Positions 1-7,826 are shown, counted from the stretch's first letter. The stretch is DNA of 41,940 bases from Roseovarius litoreus (GCF_900142765.1 NZ_FRCB01000014.1:1-41940), one strand, 5' to 3'. The notes: generated from the letters alone by a model not told the origin. Numbers and translations: made by a program.

Positions 1-156
1 GAGTGGGAAACACACTGCCGCGGCGCCCTCAACAACGGCGTCACCCAGGACGAAATCCGCGCGATCATTCACGTGATCGGCATCTACTGTGGCGTGCCCC
101 AGGCGCTCGAGTGCTTTCGGATAGCGCGCAAGGTCCTGTCCGAGCAGCCCGCATAA
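1..156 (+). CDS. carboxymuconolactone decarboxylase family protein, 3' end only
   Basis: Only the last 51 codons are present; the gene starts before the window. The residues include a GALNNGVTQDEIRAII-type helix and a CGVPQALECF stretch, which fit the C-terminal part of the carboxymuconolactone decarboxylase (CMD/AhpD-like) family. CMD proteins are small all-helical enzymes that either decarboxylate 4-carboxymuconolactone in the protocatechuate branch of the beta-ketoadipate pathway or act as peroxiredoxin-like thiol enzymes. The single cysteine in the GIYCGVP stretch is not in the CxxC of AhpD, so a PcaC-like or uncharacterised CMD protein is more likely. The substrate cannot be told from this fragment. 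The stop is TAA at 154-156. Confidence 0.75.
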   Translation, partial: EWETHCRGALNNGVTQDEIRAIIHVIGIYCGVPQALECFRIARKVLSEQPA

Positions 157-313
157 AACATCCGCTCCAAGCCAAGAACTGCCAGCCATCCGGCTTCTTT
201 CGTTTTCAAGCCATTCTGTAGTGCTCCAAAATACGGGATAATCCTACGGGATGCTGACAGCCGGACGGTCAAGAGTGAGCTATCGAGCCGCCATTGGTTC
301 AAGCCCAGTGCCC
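157..313. other. non-coding stretch at left edge of the accessory region
   Basis: No credible gene was seen. An AAGCC...GGCTT pair followed by CTTTCGTTTT near 168-203 could be a weak terminator for the CMD gene, but the stem is only 5 bp with a long loop. The stretch shows no copy of the tRNA-Phe 3' end, so no left attachment site is apparent here. Confidence 0.3.
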
Positions 314-442
314 AACGCAGCCTAAGTCGCCCTCGGCGTCACCCGTGATAACCATCGTGAGGTTCTGGGCCTGTGAATCGCCGAGAACGAGGGGGCGAGG
401 TTCTGGCTGTCGATGATGAACGAGCTGAAAAATCGCGGCGTA
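314..442 (+). pseudogene. IS256-family transposase remnant (internal fragment with two stop codons)
   Basis: Reading codons from 314, the translation is N-A-A-stop-VALGVTRDNHREVLGL-stop-IAENEGARFWLSMMNELKNRGV. From memory this follows the central region of IS256-type (DDE, Mutator-like) transposases, where the two stops stand at the places normally held by Tyr (TAC to TAA, 323-325) and Trp (TGG to TGA, 374-376). Similarity is lost on both sides, and no terminal inverted repeats or target duplication were seen. It is a dead fossil of about 40 codons in the accessory region between the CMD gene and the integrase module. Confidence 0.7.
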
Positions 443-495
443 TGCCCCGTTGGACCACGACGCCCAAATGATAAATACAATTACTAATAAATTCG

Positions 496-525
496 TTGAC
501 ACCCCCTAAGTGTGTGATGCACAAT
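496..525 (+). promoter_or_regulatory. sigma70-like promoter of the 532 gene, possibly giving a leaderless mRNA
   Basis: A perfect TTGACA (496-501) is followed after 18 bp by CACAAT (520-525, 4 of 6 to consensus). The expected start of transcription, 6-8 bases after the -10 box, falls at about 531-533, right on the ATG at 532. No purine-rich ribosome binding site precedes this ATG beyond a weak TAGAGA. A TGTG-N5-CACA half-palindrome (511-523) overlaps the -10 box and could be an operator. Confidence 0.5.
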
Positions 526-531
526 TAGAGA

Positions 532-1152
532 ATGAAATCCGGTCAGTTAATAAAAGTCGTTTCGAATGCGCTTGGCATTGAACAGGCGACTGTTCGTTTT
601 GTTGCGCGCAGACTTCGTGAAGCCGGCCTCCTAACGACAGGTGCACGTGGTGTGAACGCACCCGACATGACAAAGCGCGATGCAGCAAGGCTTACGCTTG
701 CTCTAATGACGGGCGCTCCACCAAATCGTGTAGTCGAAACTTTCAAGATTTTCCGTCAATTCCAGAATGATGAGTTCGACCAGATAGAAGCTGCAAGCTT
801 AATTCAGCTTCTCGGGTTTGAACGAGAAAATACCGCCGAAGACTTCCTGGTTTACTTAATTGATTTAGTATGCTCGGGGCCGGATCGTGCAGAACTCGGT
901 GAGAAAATCGCTGGAGTAAGATACATCGTCCATGAAAAACCAGCTTATGTGATCGTTAAGGGCGTGGGTTTGGAGATATACTTCACGCCACTTCATCTTA
1001 CCAAAATGAACGAAATAAAATCCAAAGGGGACATGACCGCATGGTCTAGGTCAGGGTTTGCAGGCCTATTTGATATGGAGGGCATGCATGTCATGCGCGA
1101 GATTTCGTATGGAGAAATCGAGGCTATTGCATCTGAGTTTGGAGCGAAGTGA
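532..1152 (+). CDS. putative DNA-binding protein of an integrative element (unknown function)
   Basis: This 206-residue protein was not recognised by family. Its N-terminal 40 residues (LIKVVSNALGIEQATVRFVARRLREAGLL) read like a winged helix-turn-helix: a short helix, a turn at G-I-E-Q, a recognition-type helix rich in Arg, then a T-T-G-A-R-G wing. The rest has no motif that could be named. Base composition is clearly lower in GC than the neighbouring housekeeping genes, which points to horizontal acquisition. The promoter is a perfect -35 with a -10 ending 6 bases before the ATG, so translation may be leaderless, as in some phage repressors. Lying next to excisionase-like and integrase genes, it may be the element's regulator; this is inference. 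Confidence 0.6.
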   Translation: MKSGQLIKVVSNALGIEQATVRFVARRLREAGLLTTGARGVNAPDMTKRDAARLTLALMTGAPPNRVVETFKIFRQFQNDEFDQIEAASLIQLLGFERENTAEDFLVYLIDLVCSGPDRAELGEKIAGVRYIVHEKPAYVIVKGVGLEIYFTPLHLTKMNEIKSKGDMTAWSRSGFAGLFDMEGMHVMREISYGEIEAIASEFGAK

Positions 1153-1283
1153 TGCTTGGCGCCCTCGCGGAAAGTAACCTGCCACAATTAGTGTTAATTA
1201 GACCTTTCAAAAAATTGGTACCGGAAGGCCCTTTTTTTCGAACTCTATAGACCTGTCGAGCGTAAAGGAGGGAGACGCTAGCA

Positions 1284-1520
1284 GTGGCCAACGCTAACCT
1301 GACAATTAACGTTAATGAAAAGCGGATGCTGAAACAGTCTGAGGCCGCAGTCTATACAGGTTTGCCCCTTAAGCACTTCAAGGCAACGTGTCCCGTCCCG
1401 CCAATAGAAATCCGCCCAGGCACGATCCTTTGGGACAAGCGCGACTTGGACAATTGGATTGATGCAATGAAAGAAGGAGCTGAGATGGCGACGCAGGACG
1501 TCATTCTTGGAAAGTTATAA
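1284..1520 (+). CDS. excisionase-like helix-turn-helix protein
   Basis: A 78-residue protein with a start at GTG 1284, chosen because a strong AAAGGAGGG ribosome binding site lies at 1264-1272. Residues about 16-62 (LKQSEAAVYTGLP... CPVPPIEIRPGTILW... DLDNWID) match the AlpA/excisionase-type MerR-like winged helix domain: a LxxxEAAxYxGL helix-turn-helix followed by a wing and a D-L-D-x-W-I helix. Such proteins bend att-site DNA and set the direction of recombination by the cognate integrase, or regulate it. Its stop overlaps the integrase start (TAATG at 1518-1522), so the two are translationally coupled. Confidence 0.75.
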   Translation: MANANLTINVNEKRMLKQSEAAVYTGLPLKHFKATCPVPPIEIRPGTILWDKRDLDNWIDAMKEGAEMATQDVILGKL

Positions 1521-2596
1521 TGACGCGGGTTAAGGTAAAAGGCTTCAAGATATTCGATGACCGGCATGGGAAAGCCCGTTGCTACCATCGAGCCACTGGC
1601 CACAAGATTGACTTGGAGAAAACTCCACTGGGATCCGCTGGGTTTTTCGCGGAATGTGCCCGTATTTCGGCCATTGCTGAGGCGCGGAAAGCGCAAGCCC
1701 TTAAGCCCGGAACGCTTGGCGGGTTAATCAAGGCCTATTTCCAGACTGAGCACTTTGGCAATCTTGCGGATGCAACGAAGCGAGACTATCGCAAGTGTGC
1801 TGACTTCCTGCACCCGATCCGCGACACGCCCGTTTCCGTAATCACGACACCCCTTGTGTCGGCAATCCATGACAAGGCGGCGGGAAAGATCGGCTGGCGG
1901 CGGGCAAACATGGTCCGCACCTTCCTGAGCCAAGTTTTTCGCCACGCCATACCGCGCGGCCTGATCGACCAAGACTATGCGACGGGCGTCATTCCGAAAC
2001 CGCGCCCGAAAGATCGACCCTATGCCAATCGGCCTTGGTCAATCGAGGAACGCAGCGTTGTTCTGGATCGAGCTGCCCCCCACGTCCGTGTGGCGGTCGC
2101 GCTAATTATGAACACTGGCCTTGATCCGTCCGACGCACTCAAGCTGACCCGTCGCCAAATCGACGGCAAGACGATCTGGGGCGTCCGAGGCAAGACGGGG
2201 CATGAGGTCGCCATTCCTATCTCCCCGACGCTGCAAGCGGCTCTGGACGCCGCACCAGCCCACGACGCGGTGACAATCCTCGCCACATCAACCGGGAAGC
2301 CTTGGACCTACAACGGCTTTTCGACGGTATGGCACCGCTTAAAGAAAAAGCTGGAAGCCGAGGAAGCGGTTCAACCAGGCCTGACCCTCAAAGGGCTGCG
2401 GCATACCGTGGCCACAACGCTCCGCGAGGCGGGACTTGAGGAACGCCAGATTGCGGACCTACTGGGGCAGAAAACCCTGGCAATGGCTCGCCACTATTCA
2501 CGGTCCGCCAACCTTGCGGACCGCAATCGGATCACGATGGAAACACTAGAAAAGGAGAACGAACGCCGATCAAAAATTGTCAAACCCATCAAATAA
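1520..2596 (+). CDS. site-specific tyrosine recombinase/integrase
   Basis: An intact 358-residue phage-type integrase. An N-terminal arm and core-binding region (about 60-165, including the GTLGGLIKAYF and RANMVRTFLSQVF helices) precede a C-terminal catalytic domain. Catalytic elements visible are Lys225 (beta-hairpin), the KGLRHT box at 291-296 with Arg294, the LLGQKT segment at 315-319, and the HYSR nucleophile box with Tyr326. Several positions depart from the canonical R-K-H-R-H/W-Y set: Asp202 stands where the first Arg is expected (TGLDPSDAL), Lys291 replaces the His of HxxR, and Gln317 replaces the second His. The last two are tolerated in some alphaproteobacterial integrases; the Asp is stranger. 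The gene ends 57 bp before the 3' end of tRNA-Phe, its probable target. Confidence 0.88.
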   Translation: MTRVKVKGFKIFDDRHGKARCYHRATGHKIDLEKTPLGSAGFFAECARISAIAEARKAQALKPGTLGGLIKAYFQTEHFGNLADATKRDYRKCADFLHPIRDTPVSVITTPLVSAIHDKAAGKIGWRRANMVRTFLSQVFRHAIPRGLIDQDYATGVIPKPRPKDRPYANRPWSIEERSVVLDRAAPHVRVAVALIMNTGLDPSDALKLTRRQIDGKTIWGVRGKTGHEVAIPISPTLQAALDAAPAHDAVTILATSTGKPWTYNGFSTVWHRLKKKLEAEEAVQPGLTLKGLRHTVATTLREAGLEERQIADLLGQKTLAMARHYSRSANLADRNRITMETLEKENERRSKIVKPIK

Positions 2597-2652
2597 ACTG
2601 TCAAACCCTGAGAGTCTCAAGAATGAATATCGATAAATATCAAGCGTTTGAA

Positions 2653-2727
2653 TGGTGCCCGGGGGCGGAATCGAACCACCGACACGAGGATTTTCAATCC
2701 ACTGCTCTACCCCTGAGCTACCCGGGC
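2653..2727 (-). tRNA. tRNA-Phe (GAA)
   Basis: Read on the minus strand, the sequence folds as a cloverleaf with acceptor stem GCCCGGG/CCCGGGC, D arm GCTC...GAGC, anticodon loop TTGAAAA (anticodon GAA), T arm with GGTTCGAATCC and an encoded CCA. A T-T pair in the anticodon stem is the only mismatch. The 3' half faces the integrase module to its left, the usual arrangement for an element inserted in a tRNA gene. It follows yacG on the same strand. Confidence 0.95.
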
Positions 2728-2758
2728 ATGGGGAACGCATCAGCGTTCGGGTGCGCGT

Positions 2759-2787
2759 GTCTTAGGCGAGCGCGCACGGCGTGTCCA
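2759..2787 (-). promoter_or_regulatory. candidate promoter of tRNA-Phe
   Basis: On the minus strand a TGGACA -35 box (2782-2787) is separated by 17 bp from TAAGAC (2759-2764). The leader before the tRNA contains a small GAACGC-TGAT-GCGTTC hairpin that could be removed by tRNA processing. The -10 match is modest. Confidence 0.35.
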
Positions 2788-2805
2788 GAGGGATTGGCAA
2801 AATTT

Positions 2806-2988
2806 TCAATGTGGTTTCGCCCGCTCTTTTTCCGCCTCTTCGAAAGCGCGCTCGATATCTTCGGGGTCTTGGGACGGGACCGCATAATCACCCCCAAACC
2901 ATTTCCCCAGATCCACATCCGCGCAGCGCTTCGAACAGAACGGACGAAAGCGTGTGTCGGTCGGCTTTTGACAGATCGGACAGGTCAT
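2806..2988 (-). CDS. yacG: DNA gyrase inhibitor / zinc-binding protein YacG
   Basis: A 60-residue protein beginning MTCPICQKP. The four cysteines Cys3, Cys6, Cys18 and Cys22 form the CxxC-x11-CxxxC zinc site of YacG, followed by the diagnostic FCSKRCADVDLGKW stretch. In E. coli YacG binds GyrB and inhibits gyrase. The start at 2988 is chosen over upstream ATGs because it overlaps the stop of the RNase gene as ATGA, with a GAGG-like site upstream, and because family members begin close to the first CxxC. The acidic C-terminal tail (PEDIERAFEEAEKE) is typical. Translational coupling to the upstream RNase gene is likely. Confidence 0.9.
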   Translation of the reverse strand: MTCPICQKPTDTRFRPFCSKRCADVDLGKWFGGDYAVPSQDPEDIERAFEEAEKERAKPH

Positions 2989-4010
2989 TCGGCCACCTCG
3001 CTCAGAGCCATGCGGTCGCGTTTGCGCTGTAACTCGAAATGGCCCAGTGGGGTCCATCCGACAAGGGCCGTTTCGACACGGTCCGCCCGAAAAGCGGCGC
3101 GCAGCGTGGTTTCGAACTGCCGGCGATCCTTCTTGGGCATGGGCGCGGGATCAATCACGATTTGCCCACCAAGGCCGCGCAGGCGCAAGTGGCGCGGAAG
3201 CTCCTTTGCAGCGGCAAGATTGGCCTTGAAGCCCGATGCCGGCGACATGTCACCACCGGTGTTCACATCCACCGCGATCAGGGCGCGGGTCGGCTCGATC
3301 ACCATGGACGCCCCGCCCGAAAGCGGACAGTCCGGCTGACGCAAAGCCTCGATCTGATCAAGCACGCCATGCGCGGCGAAACTTCCCGGCGTCGTGTCCA
3401 GCTCGGCCGCATCCGTCCACTCGCGCCATGCCAGCAGATGCGGCCCGTCCCCTTCGGTCAGCTTTTCCGGCCCGGCGCCCTCGGCATCCTCGGCCACGGC
3501 TTGCGCCAGATCATGCATGGCGCGGATATCATCGGCGATGTCGTCATCGCTGGCCTCGGCGCAGGAGGATCGCAGGATCAGGCCCATCTCGGCCCCCGCC
3601 ATCTCGGCATGGGCGATGGCCAGAAGTGCATCACGCCGATCCTCGTCGCGAATGCTGCGCGACACGTTCAGCCCGGGCGCGTCAGGCGTGACGATGGCGT
3701 AGCGGCTTTTGTACAACAACCTGGAGGTCACCGGCAGGGCCTTGCCCGGCTCGGGTTGGCCGGTGACCTGAACCAGAACGGCCTGACCGGGGCGCAGCCC
3801 GCTCACCTGACGCAGAAACCCCATGCCATCGGTGGTGCGGACAAAGACGCCTCCCTGCCCCTTGACCGGACGATCCACCACAGCGCGGTAGATCGCGCCT
3901 GTCCTTACTCCTTCACTGTCGAGAAACAGATCCTCCAGCCGCCCATCGACCATCAGGGCCGCCGCCTCATGGCCGTTCAGATCATCCAGCACAATCAGCC
4001 GGCCCTTCAT
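2985..4010 (-). CDS. ribonuclease E/G family protein, short form
   Basis: A 341-residue RNase E/G homologue that would act in rRNA maturation and mRNA decay. The N-terminal part carries an S1-like segment ([11 protein letters not shown]...GGVFV), and the catalytic core has the two magnesium-binding aspartates: Asp248 in [11 protein letters not shown] and Asp287 in [11 protein letters not shown]. The protein ends at [15 protein letters not shown], the point where full RNase G/E continues into the zinc-link CPxCxG that joins the dimer; that cysteine pair is absent. ATG 4010 is preferred over 4019 because GGAGG lies 9 bases before it and touches the other; ATG 4010 also overlaps the maf stop as ATGA. 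The gene lies in a maf-RNase-yacG coupled run. Confidence 0.85.
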   Translation of the reverse strand: MKGRLIVLDDLNGHEAAALMVDGRLEDLFLDSEGVRTGAIYRAVVDRPVKGQGGVFVRTTDGMGFLRQVSGLRPGQAVLVQVTGQPEPGKALPVTSRLLYKSRYAIVTPDAPGLNVSRSIRDEDRRDALLAIAHAEMAGAEMGLILRSSCAEASDDDIADDIRAMHDLAQAVAEDAEGAGPEKLTEGDGPHLLAWREWTDAAELDTTPGSFAAHGVLDQIEALRQPDCPLSGGASMVIEPTRALIAVDVNTGGDMSPASGFKANLAAAKELPRHLRLRGLGGQIVIDPAPMPKKDRRQFETTLRAAFRADRVETALVGWTPLGHFELQRKRDRMALSEVAE

Positions 4011-4588
4011 GCTGTCCATCCTCCGAATACAGGGTAGCCCGCAGCCTGCAGCAGGCTTGCGGTCTCATAAAGCGGCAGACCCACCACCGCCGTGAACGAG
4101 CCTTCGATCCAGGGAATCAAGGCGCCGGCCGGTCCCTGAATGCCATAACCGCCCGCCTTGCCCTGCCAATCGCCAGTCGCCAGATAGGCGTTGAGTTCCT
4201 GATCCGACAGGCGCTTCATCCGGACGCTGGTCACCACATCCCGTTCCCAGAGCCGCTCCCCCCGGCGCACCGCGACGGCGGTGATCACCTTGTGCCGGCG
4301 ACCGGACATGGCCAGCAGGAACTCCGCCGCCTCTGCGGCCGTCGCGGGCTTGCCCATGATCCGGCGGCCAAGGGCCACCGTTGTATCCGCAGACAGAACG
4401 ATATCCCCGGCATCCGCAACCACGGCCATCGCCTTTTCACGCGCCATGCGCGCGCAATAGGGGCGGGGCAATTCCTGTTTGCGTGGGGTTTCATCTATGT
4501 CGGGCGGGCGGATGTCATCCGCCACCACCCCGATCTGAGCCAGCAGCTCCCGCCTGCGCGGGCTGCCGGATCCGAGGATCAAACGCAT
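4007..4588 (-). CDS. maf: Maf-like nucleoside triphosphate pyrophosphatase
   Basis: This 193-residue protein is full length for the Maf/YhdE/YceF family, which hydrolyses non-canonical or dTTP/UTP-type nucleotides to the monophosphate and has been linked to septum inhibition. The N-terminal [12 protein letters not shown] phosphate-binding loop, the LSADTTVAL catalytic aspartate segment (about residues 66-74), the GKPAT box and the [13 protein letters not shown] segment are all present. It lies 12 bp after infA and overlaps the RNase gene by ATGA, so it belongs to an infA-maf-RNase-yacG transcription unit. Which Maf subtype (dTTP or m7GTP) was not determined. Confidence 0.93.
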   Translation of the reverse strand: MRLILGSGSPRRRELLAQIGVVADDIRPPDIDETPRKQELPRPYCARMAREKAMAVVADAGDIVLSADTTVALGRRIMGKPATAAEAAEFLLAMSGRRHKVITAVAVRRGERLWERDVVTSVRMKRLSDQELNAYLATGDWQGKAGGYGIQGPAGALIPWIEGSFTAVVGLPLYETASLLQAAGYPVFGGWTA

Positions 4589-4600
4589 TCAGTCAAAAGC

Positions 4601-4819
4601 TTACTTGAAGCGATAGTTGATCCGACCCTTGGTCAGATCATAGGGCGTCATTTCCACCTGAACCTTGTCGCCCGCAAGAACGCGGATGCGGTTCTTGCGC
4701 ATCTTGCCTGCCGTATGCGCGATGATCTCATGGCCGTTTTCAAGCTCGACCCGAAACGTCGCGTTAGGCAGGAGTTCCTTCACGACACCGGGGAATTCGA
4801 GCGTATCTTCCTTGGCCAT
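4601..4819 (-). CDS. infA: translation initiation factor IF-1
   Basis: A 72-residue OB-fold protein, the usual length of IF-1. It starts [20 protein letters not shown] and contains the [23 protein letters not shown] and PYDLTKGRI signatures. IF-1 binds the A site of the 30S subunit during initiation. The start is supported by AAGGAGATAT directly upstream on the minus strand. It heads the infA-maf-RNase-yacG run, a common alphaproteobacterial order. Confidence 0.98.
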   Translation of the reverse strand: MAKEDTLEFPGVVKELLPNATFRVELENGHEIIAHTAGKMRKNRIRVLAGDKVQVEMTPYDLTKGRINYRFK

Positions 4820-4864
4820 GATATCTCCTTCGTTATGGAATCCGCCTGTGTGCGGACCGCGCCT

Positions 4865-4893
4865 TAAATGGGGCCATTCGCCGTGTTTTTCAA
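4865..4893 (-). promoter_or_regulatory. candidate infA promoter
   Basis: On the minus strand TTGAAA (4888-4893, 5 of 6 to the -35 consensus) is followed after 17 bp by CATTTA (4865-4870), or after 18 bp by ATTTAA. It lies about 45-75 bp upstream of the infA start. The -10 is weak, so confidence is limited. Confidence 0.4.
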
Positions 4894-4901
4894 GCTTATA
4901 A

Positions 4902-5789
4902 TCAACGCAGGCTCAGGTTTATGGCTTTCTCGGCGCGTTCCGGCTGCTCTGTCCAGTGCGCGCGGTTGAGCACGACGCCTTCGACCCGCACAGCCGCGAC
5001 AGCCGCGGGCCTGATCTCTGCAAAGGTCCAGCCGGGTTTGTTCAACACACCCTCGGCAATCACGCCTGTTGGCGGAAACCCGGTGTCCGGCGGGCCGAAA
5101 ATACCGCCCATGCCCGTGTTTTCATCCACCGCAGGGCACCAGGCGGCATCGCCCACGGTCGAGGCCATGGCCACGACACATTGCGTCTCGAGCGCCCGCG
5201 CCATGGCCCCTATGCGCACCCTTGAATAGCCCGCCAGCGCCTCGGTGCAGGACGGGGCAAGGATCACATCGGCATCCGACAGGGCACGCGCCAAAAGCGG
5301 AAATTCCACGTCATAGCAAATCAGGATACCGATCCGGCCAAGGGCTGTGTCGAACAGCCGCAAAGGGCCACCGGGGATCACGTCCCAGTCTTCGCGCTCG
5401 AAACGGGTCATGATCTGCTTGTCCTGAACCCCGCAGCCCCCCTGCGGCGTGAACAGCCTGGCCCGGTTGACCGGCCTTGTGCCGTGATCCAGATCGAAAA
5501 CGGGGGCCGAGGCGGCGCAGATATGCACCCCGTAGCGTGCCGCCAACTCGGAATGCAGGTTGTCCACCTCCGGCAACCAGCGCGACACCGCATGCAGGGA
5601 GCGTTCCAGATCGCCCGCAGCTTCCGGGCCGTCCAGAATCGCCAGTTCCATCGCGCCATATTCCGGAAAAACCAGCAGGTCTGCGCCCTGCCCTGCGGCG
5701 TCGGCCACCCATTCCTCCAGCTTGGCGGCATACGCGTCCCAGGTCTGCACGGGATCAAGCGGATAGGCCGCTGTCGCGATCTTCATCAT
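4902..5789 (-). CDS. carbon-nitrogen hydrolase (nitrilase superfamily)
   Basis: A 295-residue enzyme of the nitrilase/amidase superfamily, which hydrolyses C-N bonds of amides or nitriles. The Glu-Lys-Cys triad is visible: Glu in [11 protein letters not shown] (about residue 43), Lys in [10 protein letters not shown] (about 124) and Cys in [11 protein letters not shown] (about 158). Length fits a single-domain member. The conserved [11 protein letters not shown] stretch and the C-terminal [12 protein letters not shown] are typical of an uncharacterised proteobacterial subgroup; the substrate is unknown. It starts with two ATGs in a row and the ribosome site is weak. It lies 51 bp after the ABC exporter gene on the same strand and may be co-transcribed. 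Confidence 0.88.
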   Translation of the reverse strand: MMKIATAAYPLDPVQTWDAYAAKLEEWVADAAGQGADLLVFPEYGAMELAILDGPEAAGDLERSLHAVSRWLPEVDNLHSELAARYGVHICAASAPVFDLDHGTRPVNRARLFTPQGGCGVQDKQIMTRFEREDWDVIPGGPLRLFDTALGRIGILICYDVEFPLLARALSDADVILAPSCTEALAGYSRVRIGAMARALETQCVVAMASTVGDAAWCPAVDENTGMGGIFGPPDTGFPPTGVIAEGVLNKPGWTFAEIRPAAVAAVRVEGVVLNRAHWTEQPERAEKAINLSLR

Positions 5790-5840
5790 CTGGTTCCCTT
5801 CACAACCTGCCCGGCGGGATCACACCCTGCCGCACCCCGC

Positions 5841-7637
5841 TCAGGCCGCTTGACCATCGGTGAATTGCAGCCGCGCGAGACGCGCGTAAAGCCCGTCTTC
5901 CGCCACCAAGGCCTCATGCGTGCCCTGAGCCACGATACGGCCTTTGTCCATCACGATGATACGGTCAGCCTTTTTCACCGTGGCAAGACGGTGCGCCACG
6001 ATGATCGTGGTCCTTGTGCGCGCCATCGCCTCGACCGCCGTTTGCACCGCACGCTCGCTTTCCGCATCAAGCGCCGAGGTCGCCTCGTCCAGCAACAGCA
6101 CCGGAGCATCTCGCAGGATGGCGCGCGCAATCGCGATGCGTTGTTTCTGCCCGCCGGACAGCATGACGCCACGTTCGCCCACATAGGTATCATAGCCGTC
6201 CGGCAGGGCCGCTATGAAATCATGTGCCGCCGCTGCGCGCGCGGCCTCTTCGACCTCGGCATCGGTGGCATCCAGACGGCCGAAGCGAATGTTTTCGCGC
6301 GCCGAGGCAGCAAAGATGATCGGGTCTTGCGGCACCAGTGCCATGTCCTGCCGGAAATCCCGGCGCTCCATGTCGGCAAGGGAAATCCCGTCCAGCAGGA
6401 CACGTCCCTGATCCGGGTCATAAAAGCGCTGGATCATCTGGATCACGCTCGTTTTTCCCGCCCCCGACGGTCCGACCAGAGCGATCGTCTCGCCGGCGGC
6501 AACCTTCAGATCGAAACCGTCAAGCGCCGGGGTTTCGCGGCGCGACGGATAGGCGAATCGCACATTCTCGAAGCTGATCTCACCACGCACCGGGCGCGGC
6601 AGGGCAACGGGGTTGGCAGGGTCGTTCACATGATCTTCCGCCTGCAGCAATTCAACCAGCCGTTCCGTGGCACCTGCGGCCCGCTGCAACTCGCCGTAAA
6701 TCTCGGACAGGGCCGCCACGGCGCCCGCCACCATGACCGAATAGATCACGAACTGAACCAGCGAACCGGGCGTCATGTCCCCTGAGCGCATGTCATTCGC
6801 ACCGATCCACAGGACGCCGACAATGCCGGTGAACACGAGGAAGATCACGATCATCGTCATGGCCGCACGCACCATGATGCGCCGACGGGCCGCGTCGAAA
6901 CTTTCCTCGGTCACATCGGCAAAACGTCCGCGGCTGGCATCTTCGTGGGTAAAGGCCTGCACGGTCTGAACCGACAAAAGCGCCTCGGATGCATTGCCCG
7001 AACTGTTGGCGATCCAATCCTGATTTTCCCGGCTCAGCTTGCGCAGCTTGCGGCCCATGGTCAGGATCGGCACGATCACAAGCGGCACGATCAGCAGCAC
7101 CATTCCGGTCAGTTTGGCCGAGGTCAGCATCATGAAGATCAGACCGCCGACAAAAATCAGCAGATTGCGCAGCGCGATCGACACAGACGACCCGATCACC
7201 GACAGGATGAGCGTCGTATCGGTGGTGATCCGGCTCAGAACCTCGCCGGTCATGATCTTTTCGAAAAAGGCAGGGCTCATTCCGATCACCCGATCGAACA
7301 CCGCCTTGCGGATGTCGGCCACCACACGTTCGCCCAACCGCGTAACCAGCGCATAGCGCAGCCCCGTGCCGATCGCCAGCAATGCGGCAATACCAAGCGA
7401 GGCCATGAAATAAAGGTCCAGAAGGCCGCTGTCTTCCACCCCGAAATTGTCGATCACCCGGCGCACCGCCAATGGCAACGCCAGCGACACCATCGCCGTC
7501 AGAACCAGCGCAAGAAGGGCCGCGCCCAGAAGTGTTTTGTAGGGCTTGAGAAATGGCCAAAGCTCGCCAAGCGCACCCATGTCCTTGGACTTGTCACGCT
7601 CCAGCATATCGGCGCCATTTTCAGCTTTGCGCACCAT
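5841..7637 (-). CDS. ABC exporter, fused permease and ATPase (MsbA/ABCB-like half-transporter)
   Basis: A 598-residue half-transporter. An N-terminal six-helix export domain (about 35-320) includes the FFEKIMTGEVLSRITTDTTLI coupling region. The nucleotide-binding domain has Walker A GPSGAGKT at about 388-396, the LSGGQKQR signature at about 491-498 and Walker B with VLLLDEATSALD at about 511-522, followed by the switch His in IIVAHRLATV. All catalytic parts are intact, so it should form an active homodimer in the inner membrane. Related proteins move lipids, drugs or peptides; the cargo is not evident. An ATG 30 bases further in is a possible alternative start. Confidence 0.92.
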   Translation of the reverse strand: MVRKAENGADMLERDKSKDMGALGELWPFLKPYKTLLGAALLALVLTAMVSLALPLAVRRVIDNFGVEDSGLLDLYFMASLGIAALLAIGTGLRYALVTRLGERVVADIRKAVFDRVIGMSPAFFEKIMTGEVLSRITTDTTLILSVIGSSVSIALRNLLIFVGGLIFMMLTSAKLTGMVLLIVPLVIVPILTMGRKLRKLSRENQDWIANSSGNASEALLSVQTVQAFTHEDASRGRFADVTEESFDAARRRIMVRAAMTMIVIFLVFTGIVGVLWIGANDMRSGDMTPGSLVQFVIYSVMVAGAVAALSEIYGELQRAAGATERLVELLQAEDHVNDPANPVALPRPVRGEISFENVRFAYPSRRETPALDGFDLKVAAGETIALVGPSGAGKTSVIQMIQRFYDPDQGRVLLDGISLADMERRDFRQDMALVPQDPIIFAASARENIRFGRLDATDAEVEEAARAAAAHDFIAALPDGYDTYVGERGVMLSGGQKQRIAIARAILRDAPVLLLDEATSALDAESERAVQTAVEAMARTRTTIIVAHRLATVKKADRIIVMDKGRIVAQGTHEALVAEDGLYARLARLQFTDGQAA

Positions 7638-7649
7638 CTTCCATTCCCT

Positions 7650-7664
7650 TGACCTTTACGGTCA
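7650..7664. promoter_or_regulatory. inverted repeat TGACC-N5-GGTCA upstream of the ABC exporter
   Basis: A 5-bp inverted repeat with TTTAC in the centre lies 13 bp before the exporter start. Its position would suit a repressor site. The regulator is unknown and the short arms could occur by chance. Confidence 0.25.
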
Positions 7665-7739
7665 CGTTACTTGGCCGGGGAGGCGCGTGGGGTCAAGGGG
7701 CCAGATTTGCCGCAGGTGCAAACAGATGTCCCGATAAGC

Positions 7740-7813
7740 TGGAGCGGGCGGCGGGAATCGAACCCGCATCTCTTGCTTGGAAGGCAAGGGTCTTACCATT
7801 ACACAACGCCCGC
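7740..7813 (-). tRNA. tRNA-Gly (UCC)
   Basis: The minus strand gives a full cloverleaf: acceptor stem GCGGGCG/CGCCCGC, anticodon stem CTTGC/GCAAG with loop CTTCCAA (anticodon TCC), T arm with GGGTTCGATTCCC, and an encoded CCA. It would read GGA and GGG glycine codons. Confidence 0.95.
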
Positions 7814-7826
7814 TCGGCAAGGCCGA

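Noticed and set aside
157..531. Left att site matching the tRNA-Phe 3' end
   Set aside because: Looked for copies of the CCGGGGGCGGAATCGAACC region and found none; GAATCG at 376-381 is only a short chance match.
1195..1245. Rho-independent terminator after the 532 gene (T tract at about 1231-1237)
   Set aside because: A run of Ts follows GGAAGGCCC, but the bases before it do not form a stable stem.
2623..3339. 238-codon frame on the plus strand through tRNA-Phe and yacG
   Set aside because: It runs across a tRNA and the antisense of yacG; no similarity to proteins.
3039..4037. Open frame of 332 codons on the plus strand opposite the RNase gene
   Set aside because: Shadow of the RNase E/G gene, which has catalytic motifs and neighbours on the minus strand.
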